The notes under the pieces were generated by a model. That model did no database searches. It was given only the letters and a program-made list of their open reading frames with translations, and was not told where the DNA came from. From JBDTVS01 sp040007095 (GTDB taxonomy: Bacteria; Acidobacteriota; Vicinamibacteria; Vicinamibacterales; CAVVIG01), in the NCBI GenBank assembly GCA_040007095.1, contig JBDTVS010000084.1:1-39866 (forward strand): a stretch of 39,866 nucleotides of DNA. The letters are read 5' to 3'. Each line of letters opens with the position of its first letter. Positions within the stretch are counted from its first letter, which is position 1. A program made the translations under genes and the position numbers. Positions 24,390-32,600 of this stretch are shown piece after piece.

Positions 24390-25220
24390 ATGCCCGAATT
24401 ACCGGAGGTCGAGACGATCCGCAGGCAGCTTGAACCGCTGATGCGCGGTGCACGAATCACGCACGTGTTACTGAGGCGAAAGGACCTGCGCCGGCCGTTT
24501 CCTCCTGCCTTCGCATCACGACTCGAGGGACGCCGGATCCGTTCGGTCGATCGCCGCGGCAAGTATCTGCTGCTGACGCTCGACTCCGGCGATACATTGC
24601 TGATGCACCTCGGCATGTCGGGATCCTTCCGCATCAGTCGTCATTCGAAACGCAGGATATCGGCCGCCGCTGCTCCAGACGAACGCCACGATCACGTCGT
24701 ATTCACGCTGTCGAACGGCGTGACCGTGACGTTCAACGACCCGCGGCGCTTCGGCGTGATGGATTTGCTCGGTGATGGCCCGGGTGCTTCCCAGGTGTTC
24801 GCAGCGCTGGGGCCGGAACCGCTCGAGGCGTCCTTCATCCCAGCCACACTGGCACGGGCGCTGACTGGCAAGCGCGTCGCGCTGAAGGTGGCGCTGCTCG
24901 ATCAACGTGTGGTCGCAGGTCTCGGCAACATCTATGCAAGCGAAGCGCTGCACCGCGCCGGTCTGTCGCCGCTGCGGCGCGCGTCCACACTGGCGACCGC
25001 AGCAGGGCGGCCGACCCCGCGGGCTGTCCGCCTGACGGCGGCAATCAAAACCGTCCTGCGAGAGGCCATCGCCCGCAAAGCACACCCATACGTCGCCGGC
25101 CGCTTCCGCGTCTATGATCGCCACGCCGAGCCGTGCCGAACGCCCGGCTGCCGCGGGACGATCCGCCAGATCCCCCAGGCTGGCCGCTCGACGTTTTACT
25201 GTCCGACGTGTCAACGCTGA
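24390..25220 (+). CDS. mutM: Formamidopyrimidine-DNA glycosylase
   Basis: The protein starts MPELPEVETIRRQLEP, with the catalytic N-terminal Pro2 and Glu3, so ATG 24390 is correct and the in-frame ATG at 24378 is not. Also present are the conserved Lys in RRGKYLLL, the helix-two-turn-helix region DQRVVAGLGNIYASEALHRAG, and a C-terminal zinc finger (CRTPGC ... FYCPTCQR). It removes oxidised purines such as 8-oxoguanine from DNA and nicks the abasic site. The length (276 residues) is normal. It is the only housekeeping repair gene in this part and stands alone. Confidence 0.96.
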   Translation: MPELPEVETIRRQLEPLMRGARITHVLLRRKDLRRPFPPAFASRLEGRRIRSVDRRGKYLLLTLDSGDTLLMHLGMSGSFRISRHSKRRISAAAAPDERHDHVVFTLSNGVTVTFNDPRRFGVMDLLGDGPGASQVFAALGPEPLEASFIPATLARALTGKRVALKVALLDQRVVAGLGNIYASEALHRAGLSPLRRASTLATAAGRPTPRAVRLTAAIKTVLREAIARKAHPYVAGRFRVYDRHAEPCRTPGCRGTIRQIPQAGRSTFYCPTCQR

Positions 25221-25249
25221 TCGCTCGAGGCTTGCTCGAAACACCCCCT

Positions 25250-25286
25250 CTTTTTCGTGGCCTTTGTCTGCTTGGTGGTTCCAAAA
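25250..25286. repeat. Single 9-bp-type arm after mutM
   Basis: Its reverse complement reads GAACCACCAAG-CAGACAAAG-GCCACGAAA, the same periodic pattern as 17382-17411. It starts 30 bases beyond the mutM stop. No pairing arm is seen. The rest of 25221-25409 holds no gene. Confidence 0.5.
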
Positions 25287-25409
25287 CTGGCGGCGGCTTC
25301 AAAAGACGAACAACCAATATTTCATGTGAACAATCTGGTGCGATCCGCAATAATCTCGCGTGGTTCGGTGCTGACGCACCCGACCGGCTCACACACGGGG
25401 TGATGGTAA

Positions 25410-25567
25410 GGGCCCGGACAGAAATAAGGGTGCCAAGCATGGGCGCCGAGGCGCCCGGATCGCAAGGCGCGAGGAGGGAGCATGCCGGGTGCATGTGACC
25501 GACGAGCAACGCAGCGAGGCGGGATGCATCGGTGCCCAGGATGGCATCTTTATTTCTGTCCGGGTCC
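25410..25567. repeat. Long-hairpin element, GGGCCCGGACAGA type (copy B)
   Basis: This 158-base element has ends GGGCCCGGACAGAAATAA and TTATTTCTGTCCGGGTCC in inverted orientation. Inside are GCAAGGCGCGAGGAGGGAGC, ATGCCGGGTGCAT and GACGAGCAACGCAGCGAG, the core shared with copies at 11558 and 27991. It ends 18 bases before the cytochrome c start and is in direct orientation relative to copy A. Confidence 0.8.
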
Positions 25568-25585
25568 TAAGACTGAGGCAGGGCT

Positions 25586-26386
25586 ATGCAGATCACAAGA
25601 CGATGGCTGTGGGCGGGCGCGATCGCGGTGGCGGTCGGCGCGGCGCCGGCGCGAGTCGGTGCGCAGAACGACGCCGACGTTGACGGCGGCAGACGGCTCT
25701 TCCAAGGCATGTGCGTGGAGTGCCACGGCAACGGCGGCACCGGCGGCGACGCACCCAGCCTGAATCGTCCAAAGCTGAACCACGCACCCGATGACAAGGC
25801 GCTTGAGAGCGTCATTGCCAACGGCATTCCGAATACCGCGATGCCGCGCATCAGGCGCTTCACCGAAAGCGAGCTCAAGCAGCTCGTCGCGTATGTGCGC
25901 TCGGTCGGAAAGCTGTCACAGGAACGCGTCCCGGGCGACCCGAAAAAAGGCGCCGCTCTTTACAAGAGTCTCGCCTGCGCGTCATGCCACATCATCGCCG
26001 GCGAGGGCGGCACCCTCGGTCCGGACCTCACCGATATCGGCGTCATGCGGGGGGCCGCGTATCTGCGCGAGGCGGTCGTCGCTCCCGGAACGTCGCTGCC
26101 GAAGGGCACGCTGTCGGTGCTTTCTCGAGGGTACGCCGAATTCCTTCCCGTCCGCATCGTCACCCGCCAGGGCACCGAGATCCGCGGGATGCGCGTCAAC
26201 GAAGATGCGTTCACGATCCAGGTGCGCGACGCGGCCGGCAAGTTCTACTCGCTGCGGAAAAGCGATGTCGAGCTGCTGGACAAGCAGTCAGGGAGGAGCA
26301 TGATGCCGAGCTTCGCATCGCGGCTGATGGCGCCGGAGCTGACCGACCTGGTGGCGTATCTCGTCAGCCTACGGGGGGCTGAATAA
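25586..26386 (+). CDS. Exported dihaem cytochrome c
   Basis: A signal peptide (MQITRRWLWAGAIAVAVGAAPARVGAQ) precedes two class I cytochrome c domains with haem motifs CVECH (43-47) and CASCH (131-135). Probable Met ligands are in NTAMPRI and in the late MMPSF. Between and after these lies a beta-rich segment (FLPVRIVTRQGTEIRGMRV), as in cytochromes that partner PQQ dehydrogenases. AGG-rich bases lie upstream of the ATG. The stop overlaps the ATG of the PQQ dehydrogenase gene by one base (TAATG), so the two are translated together and this protein is the likely electron acceptor. Confidence 0.9.
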   Translation: MQITRRWLWAGAIAVAVGAAPARVGAQNDADVDGGRRLFQGMCVECHGNGGTGGDAPSLNRPKLNHAPDDKALESVIANGIPNTAMPRIRRFTESELKQLVAYVRSVGKLSQERVPGDPKKGAALYKSLACASCHIIAGEGGTLGPDLTDIGVMRGAAYLREAVVAPGTSLPKGTLSVLSRGYAEFLPVRIVTRQGTEIRGMRVNEDAFTIQVRDAAGKFYSLRKSDVELLDKQSGRSMMPSFASRLMAPELTDLVAYLVSLRGAE

Positions 26387-27990
26387 TGAAGACGATCATT
26401 CCGGCACTGGTATTCGCGGGCGTCGCAGGCGTCCTCGGCGGATCCGCATTCGCCCAGGTTCCCTACGACCGCCTCGTCAAAGCCGAGAGCGAGCCGGCGA
26501 ACTGGCTGACATACGCCGGCGGCTACAAGTCGCAGCGCTACACGCAGCTCGATCAGATCAACAAGCAGAACGTCTCGCAGCTCAAGCCGGCCTGGATCTA
26601 CCAGCTTCGAGCAGCGGGCGTCTTCGAAACTTCGCCCCTCGTCGTGGACGGCGTCATGTACATGACCGAACCGCCGAGCACGGTGACCGCCCTTGATGTG
26701 CGCACCGGGCGTCCGCTGTGGACCTGGACGCCGAAGATTCCCGACGATGTGATCGTGATCGGATCGCCGCCGGTGAATCGCGGCGTCGCCGTGCTCGACA
26801 ACATGGTCTACGCCGGATCGATCGCCGGCCACCTGGCGGCGCTCGACGCCAAGACGGGGGCGCTGCGGTGGGACGTCGCCGTGGACGACAACAAGCTCGG
26901 CTACTACCTGACGCTGGCGCCGCTCGCGATCGACGGCAAGATCATCGTCGGCGTGTCGGGCGCGGAAAACGGCATCCGCGGGTTCGTCGACGCCTACGAC
27001 GCGAAAACCGGCAAGAGAGTGTGGCGCAGGCATACGATTCCGGCGCCGGGCGAGCCCGGCAACGAAACCTGGGGCGGCAACGACAGCTGGAAGACCGGCG
27101 GCGGCTCGACGTGGCTGACCGGTTCGTACGACCCGGAGTTGAAGTTGCTGTACTGGCAGACTGGGAATCCCGGACCCGATTGGAACGGCGATAACCGGCC
27201 GGGCGACAACCTCTACACGTGTTCGGTCCTCGCCCTCAACCCGGATGACGGCACCATCAAGTGGCATTTTCAGTTCACGCCCCACGACACGCACGACTGG
27301 GACGCGAACGAGACGATGATTCTGTTCGACGCACCGGTTGGCGGGCGTCCGCGCAAGCTCCTGGCCCAGGCCAATCGCAACGGCTTTTATTACGTGCTCG
27401 ACCGCGCCACGGGCGAGTTCGTCGCCGGAAAGTCCTTCGTCAAGCAGACGTGGGCCGACGGACTCGATGCCAAAGGCCGTGCGATCGCGAAGCCAGGCCT
27501 GGAGCCGAGCCGGGAAGGCATTCTGGTCTACCCCAGTATTCAGGGCGCGGCGAACTGGCACAGCCCGAGCTACAGTCCGAAGACGAACCTGTTTTATCAG
27601 ACGGCCGTCGAGATGGGGACGATCTTCTATAAGGGCGAGGCGACGTACAACCCCCTGATCGGTTTCACCGGAGGGGGCGGGCGCACGCTCAACACCGACG
27701 ACTCATCGAGCGCCATCCGTGCCTGGGAGGCGACGACCGGCGCCTTGAAATGGGAGTTCAAGCTGCTGTCCGCCGGGAGAAGCAGCTTGTTGTCCACCGC
27801 GGGGGGACTTGTGTTCAGCGGCACCGAAGAAGGCAACTTCTTTGCGCTCGACGCGGAAACAGGCAAGCCGCTGTGGAACACGCAGCTCGGAGGGAACATC
27901 CGCGGGATCCCGATGTCGTTTGCGGTGGACGGCAAGCAGTACGTCGCGATCGCGGCAGGTTTCGCACTGTTCGTGTACGGGCTGCCGTAG
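26386..27990 (+). CDS. PQQ-dependent alcohol dehydrogenase, likely lanthanide type
   Basis: The 534-residue protein has a signal peptide (to about ...SAFAQ) and an eight-bladed beta-propeller with repeated PQQ/tryptophan-docking motifs (GVFETSPLVVDGVMYM, TALDVRTGRPLW, NIRGIPMSFAVDGKQYVAI). The catalytic Asp region reads FTPHDTHDWDAN: Asp304 followed two residues on by Asp306, the extra Asp that marks lanthanide-dependent XoxF/ExaF-like enzymes (Ala or Ser in calcium enzymes). Only one Cys (about 279) is present, so the vicinal Cys-Cys disulfide of methanol and ethanol dehydrogenases is missing. No haem domain is fused; the overlapping cytochrome c gene supplies that function. The substrate is probably a primary alcohol or aldehyde. 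Confidence 0.9.
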   Translation: MKTIIPALVFAGVAGVLGGSAFAQVPYDRLVKAESEPANWLTYAGGYKSQRYTQLDQINKQNVSQLKPAWIYQLRAAGVFETSPLVVDGVMYMTEPPSTVTALDVRTGRPLWTWTPKIPDDVIVIGSPPVNRGVAVLDNMVYAGSIAGHLAALDAKTGALRWDVAVDDNKLGYYLTLAPLAIDGKIIVGVSGAENGIRGFVDAYDAKTGKRVWRRHTIPAPGEPGNETWGGNDSWKTGGGSTWLTGSYDPELKLLYWQTGNPGPDWNGDNRPGDNLYTCSVLALNPDDGTIKWHFQFTPHDTHDWDANETMILFDAPVGGRPRKLLAQANRNGFYYVLDRATGEFVAGKSFVKQTWADGLDAKGRAIAKPGLEPSREGILVYPSIQGAANWHSPSYSPKTNLFYQTAVEMGTIFYKGEATYNPLIGFTGGGGRTLNTDDSSSAIRAWEATTGALKWEFKLLSAGRSSLLSTAGGLVFSGTEEGNFFALDAETGKPLWNTQLGGNIRGIPMSFAVDGKQYVAIAAGFALFVYGLP

Positions 27991-28152
27991 CAGCCCGTCG
28001 GTGAAAGTCTGGCGTCGCACCGAGACGGGCGAGGCGCCTCGGTGGCAAGGCGCGACGACCGAGAATATCGGGAATATTCGAGCGAGGAGCAACGCAGCCA
28101 ACGAGCATGCATCGCTCGTCGAATGCAGCCAGACTTTTACCACGGGCTGCTG
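27991..28152. repeat. Long-hairpin element, CAGCCCGTGGTGAA type, full copy (copy C)
   Basis: Left arm CAGCCCGTCGGTGAAAGTCT (27991-28010, running on as GGC) pairs with GCCAGACTTTTACCACGGGC (from 28128). The interior has GGCAAGGCGCGACGACCGAG, ATATCGGGAATAT and GAGGAGCAACGCAGCCA, the same core as copies A and B, whose terminal repeats are quite different. It begins at the base after the PQQ-dehydrogenase TAG and ends 42 bases before the TIR-nuclease start. Confidence 0.8.
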
Positions 28153-28194
28153 ACCGGCTCCGCGACGACCAGCGGCCGCAGAGAGGGTACGCGC

Positions 28195-29478
28195 ATGCGG
28201 ATGGTGTACGTCATCCACGATTCACAGGACCGGGCCATCGTCGAAGCTGTGCTGATTCGCCCCCTGCCGATCCTGGGCGTCGACCACTGGCTGTCTTCAC
28301 AGTCTTGCGGCACGAGTGCTGCCACGTCCGCCACACCATCTGGCGGCCTCGCCTCGAGCGACGTGGTCATCGCCGTCGTCTCCGAGGCCGCGAGCCAGTC
28401 CGCCCACGTGCGCAGCGAGATCGCGGCGGCTGTTGACGGAAAGCGTCCGCTCATCCCGGTGCGGATCGACAGCACGGATCCTCAACGCGTCAGCGACCGC
28501 ATCGCGGCGCTGCCGTGGGTGGCGCTGCGAGCCCCTGGCGGCGTGCCCGACGTCGATCAGCTGCGGCGGGACATCGGGGACCTCCTTCCGCCGTTCCCCG
28601 ATCGACAGGGCAGCGGAGATGTCGACGACGAAGCGGTGCCCGAGGACTACCGGAACCGCACGGGATACGACCCACGGTTTCTCGGTGCCGGGCTCGAGGT
28701 CCCCCTCCCCAAGGTCGTCGGACCGGCAGCGGCGGACGTGCTCACCTTCACGGTGGACGGACGGCACGAGAACGAGCTGCGCTACGAGCACTTCTCGGTG
28801 GTGATGAGCCGCAGCCGGCGCATGTGCCGCTTCAGCGCGGTGAACATCGACGGCACGCAATCGAAGAAGAAGAAGCGCGTCGGCTGGCGGATCGATCCGC
28901 GCATTCCGCGCCAGGCACAGATTCGCGAAGAGTGTTATGGGGATGCGCCGAAATTCGCGCGCGGACACATGACCCGGCGCGAAGACCCGGTCTGGGGCAC
29001 GGACGCGTCGGCAACGACCGGGAATGCCGACTCCATGCATGTGACGAACACGGTGCCGCAGATGCAGGTGTTCAACGCCGGGGTGTGGCTTGGACTCGAG
29101 GATTACGCGCTGGACCATGCCCGCGAGGACGACATGCGGATCTCGGTCTTCACCGGTCCCTTCCTGGCCAACAACGACCCGGTACGGGACGGCGTGGCCA
29201 TTCCCCGTCGCTTCTGGAAGGTCATTGCGTTCGTCCACGATGAGACCGGCGAGCTGTGCGCGACCGGATACACGATGTCGCAGGAGAAATTCGTCCGCGA
29301 CGAGGAGTTCGTGTTCGGCGCACACGAAACGGCCCAGGTATCGATCCGGTCGATCGAGCAGGGCACGGGCGTGTCGTTCGGTCCGATCGCGGACCTCGAT
29401 CCGGTCGATCAGGCGCAGGAAGCCATCGCACCGCAGCTCACCGATTTCAGCCAGATCAGGTTCGTCAAGGCGCGCTGA
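28195..29478 (+). CDS. TIR-domain protein fused to a DNA/RNA non-specific endonuclease
   Basis: ATG 28195 has GAGAGGG seven bases upstream. A longer open frame from 28042 translates the repeat element and is rejected. Residues 1 to about 130 form a TIR-type fold: MRMVYVIHDSQDRAIVEAVL, LASSDVVIAVVSEAAS and SAHVRSEIAAAVDGKRPLIPVRID, with Glu75 at the NADase Glu position. The C-terminal half (about 190-410) is a NucA/EndoG-type beta-beta-alpha-metal nuclease: YEHFSVVMSRSRRMCRFSAV, then KFARGHMTRREDPVWG, where His258 is the general base (family DRGH reads ARGH), then NTVPQMQVFNAGVWLGLEDY with the metal Asn. No signal peptide is present. It converges with the double-protease gene. TIR domains sense or destroy NAD and such nucleases kill; together they suggest an abortive-infection effector. 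Confidence 0.82.
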   Translation: MRMVYVIHDSQDRAIVEAVLIRPLPILGVDHWLSSQSCGTSAATSATPSGGLASSDVVIAVVSEAASQSAHVRSEIAAAVDGKRPLIPVRIDSTDPQRVSDRIAALPWVALRAPGGVPDVDQLRRDIGDLLPPFPDRQGSGDVDDEAVPEDYRNRTGYDPRFLGAGLEVPLPKVVGPAAADVLTFTVDGRHENELRYEHFSVVMSRSRRMCRFSAVNIDGTQSKKKKRVGWRIDPRIPRQAQIREECYGDAPKFARGHMTRREDPVWGTDASATTGNADSMHVTNTVPQMQVFNAGVWLGLEDYALDHAREDDMRISVFTGPFLANNDPVRDGVAIPRRFWKVIAFVHDETGELCATGYTMSQEKFVRDEEFVFGAHETAQVSIRSIEQGTGVSFGPIADLDPVDQAQEAIAPQLTDFSQIRFVKAR

Positions 29479-29490
29479 ACCGAGTTTGTG

Positions 29491-29520
29491 AGCCACAAAG
29501 AACACAAAGCACACGAAGGC
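29491..29520 (+). repeat. 9-bp-type arm after the TIR-nuclease gene
   Basis: GAGCCACAAAG-AACACAAAG-CACACGAAG starts 10 bases after the stop and shows the 9-base period. No full complementary arm is nearby. Confidence 0.55.
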
Positions 29521-29570
29521 TGTCGTCTCCCGCTCGGAGAATGGCTTCTTTCAAAGCATGTCGTTTGTAG

Positions 29571-29627
29571 GTAGTGTCCGCCTTCAGGCGGACCGTCGTG
29601 GTCCGGCTAAAAAAAGCCGGACACTAC
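29571..29627. terminator. Nested three-way hairpin between convergent TIR-nuclease and double-protease genes
   Basis: Outer arms GTAGTGTCCG (29571) and CGGACACTAC (to 29627) are inverse. Inside, GTCCGCCT/AGGCGGAC and GTCCGGCT-A7-AGCCGGAC form two further hairpins. The structure can fold as one long stem or as two side-by-side hairpins. An A7 tract lies in the second loop. It ends 18 bases before the protease stop codon. Confidence 0.65.
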
Positions 29628-29645
29628 GTACAAGTCGAAAACGCT

Positions 29646-32600
29646 CTAGAAGGCGGCGAGCAGAGCCGTGACGTCGATGACGCCGTAACCCTCAGACCCG
29701 GTCCAGCGCGACGTATGGTTCAGCGTGTTCTGTCGAAGGGCCACGGCGATTTGCATGGCGGTCGGCACGTCGCCGGCCTTTTTTCCCTTCGAGAGGACGA
29801 GGGCGATCGCTCCTGTCACATGCGGCGCGGCCATGCTCGTGCCGTCCTTCTTGACCACGTCGGTCGCCGTTCCGCTGCGCGCCGCCGAGATCGCCACACC
29901 CGGGGCCACGACGTCGGGCTTCTCGCGGTTGTCTCGAGTCGGACCAAGCGACGAAAACGGCCCCACACGAATCGGCCTGGCCGGATCAATCGCCCCCACC
30001 GTGATCACGTACTCGGCCGTTCCCGGGATGCTCAACGTGACTTCATTGGATTGAAAGTTCTTGAACCGCGACGGCACCGGGTCGCCTCGTTCGATCCAGG
30101 CGTGAATGGTCGCTTCCTGCCCGACCTTGCGGCCGACCACGTCCAACTGCCAGACGCCCGACTGAATTTCCGTCGCACTGTCGAGGTCGATACGCAGCAG
30201 GCTGTCGCCGTGATTCGGGTGCGATGGCACCAGCTCCAGACGGTAGCCCGTCCCGCCGGCGCTCGACATCGGCGGCACTCCGTCGCTCGCGAACATGCCC
30301 GTCACGCGCGCCTGTCCGCGCGTCACCCATGGCGACCAGAGTCCGGACGGCGAGCCCAGTCTGAACTCCAGTTCGTTGCCGTAGCGCCACCACAGCTCGA
30401 TGTGCTCGGAGGGCCACTGCGCGGCCTGGGCTCGGCGCCACTGCAGGGTGCTGAGCATGTCCTGACCAACACTGAACTTCGCATGGCCTTCCTGGTCGCC
30501 CTCGTTGCCCGCTGATTTCACCACGACGCGTCCCGGAGACGCGCTGCAGAACGCGTTGAATCGTGTCTCGAGTGGTGACTTGCCATCATGCGCCCCCGCG
30601 TTCATCCCCTGGCTGACATTGACGACGACCGGCAGCTTGAGACGCGTCGCCTCGTCGTCGATGAAGACGAGCGCGTCTGCGTGCGGGCGAGAGTAGCCGA
30701 TTGAGCTCCGGTTGTCGGTGATGACCACCAGCAGCGATGCCTCGGGAGCCACGCCGCCGGCGAACGAACCGCAGGCGCGTCCGGCCGCGATGCTGGCCAC
30801 ATGCGTGCCATGGCCTTCGTCGTTGCGCCCGATGCCCAGGTCGACCTTGGCCGCGACGGCGGCGGCAATGGCCGCGGCATCGTAGTAGGCGCCATAGGTG
30901 AAACCCGCAGGCGGCGTGCCGGTGTTCGTTTGATCCCAGATACTCACGATCCTGGGCGTCCCGTCAGCCGCCAGGAACGCCTGATGTTGGATGTCGATGC
31001 CGTCATCGATCACCGCAATCAGCGCGCCGTCGCCGCGTTCGGTATAGACGGTCCCCTCCGGTCCCACGTACTGAGCGTTGACGTTGACGTTGATGAACGG
31101 CACCGATCGCACGCACTCGGTGGTGCCGCCAGGACGACTCTCCTCAAGCGAGATGACGGCGGGATCCTGAAGCAACCGGCGCAAGCTGTCGCGCGAGCCT
31201 TCCGCAGTGATGACGCCTCCAGTGCGACTGTGGACGAGCACGTCGGACGGTTGCGGCTGCCAATTGGGATCGGACACTCGCAGGAGGACCGACACGCGTG
31301 CGTCCTGGAGTGGCGTCGCCGCATCCCCCAGGGCGCCGCCGCCACGAAAACGCTCCACCGCCTCACGCAGCCTTTCCATGATCCTCGTGCCCGGAGGCAT
31401 CTGCAGCATCTGCGTGAACTGCCGATGCGTGGATGACACCTCGAAGGCGTCCATGTCGGGGTGCGCGAGATACACATCGAGGCTGGCCTCGGCCTCCGCG
31501 ATTCGATTGAGGATCAGCAGCGCCTCGACGCGCGTCGCGTAATCCCATACGTCCAGCGCCGGGGTCCGGTCTTTGGCCTCCGCCTCGAGGATTTGGATCT
31601 TTTCGAACACGGCGTTTGCGACCCGTTGCGCGCGAGACGCGTCGGCCCACTGCAGGCCGTCGCGGTGCGCCCGCAAGGTACAGGTGGCCACATTGATGCC
31701 ATGCCATAGCATCGACTCGTTCCGGCCGTAGACGCTTTGATAGGCCTCGACCGCACGGCGCAGCCGCTCCCCTGCCTCGGGGTCAGCCGGATGATCCACA
31801 TACTCCTGCTTGTAGGATCTGCCGATCAGTCCGAGTGCTTCGAACTCCTCGTCCCGATTGACGTCACCGCGGGTGACGACGTCCTGGAGGATCGCGCGTG
31901 CCGCGTCGAACTCGCCGAGCTCGATGAGCGCCTGTCCATGCTGCCGCTGCACCCGCATGTTCTGCGTACCGCTGGCGCTGGCGGCTTCGGCGTAGCGCCG
32001 CATCAGGACGAACTGACGCTTCTTGCGAAGCGCCGCCAGATCACGGTTGGCGTAGAGCGCCGCCTGGGGGTACGACCGGCTCGCCGCGTGCTGCTCGAAC
32101 GCCTTGATCAACGTGTCCGCGGCCTTGGAGTCGTACCGGGCCAGCGCCTCGCTCAACGCCACCGAGAACACATCGGCGCTCCACGCGATTCGCTCCGGGC
32201 GGGGCGCGTCAGGCGGTGGCGGGTCCGTCGCCGGTTCACCCTCTCCTTCTTGACGCAAATCTTCGGATCCCTGCGACGCGACGTTCACGGACACGCCGCC
32301 GCCCGCCGCCGGCGCATCGATATCGACGGTGACCCTCAACGGCAGGTTGAACGACACCGATGCCGCGGATCTCGCGGGGGCGGGTTGTCCTGACTGCGCC
32401 GGCGCGTCAATCACTCCACCCTCAGTTGGCGGCGGCAGGACGGCGCGACGCGTGCTGGCAGTCCTCGTCAACTGCTCGAGCCGCTGCTGCACCACGATGC
32501 TGGGCACGGCAAAATTCGCGGTGAGGAAGGTTCCCGCGAAGTGGAGGCCGACCGCTTCACCGGTTGCGAGCGAGATGACCGCGGAGCCCGAATTCCCGCC

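Noticed and set aside
28042..28194. N-terminal extension of the TIR-nuclease frame to an upstream ATG
   Set aside because: The extra 51 codons translate the repeat element; ATG 28195 has a ribosome site and starts the TIR strand.
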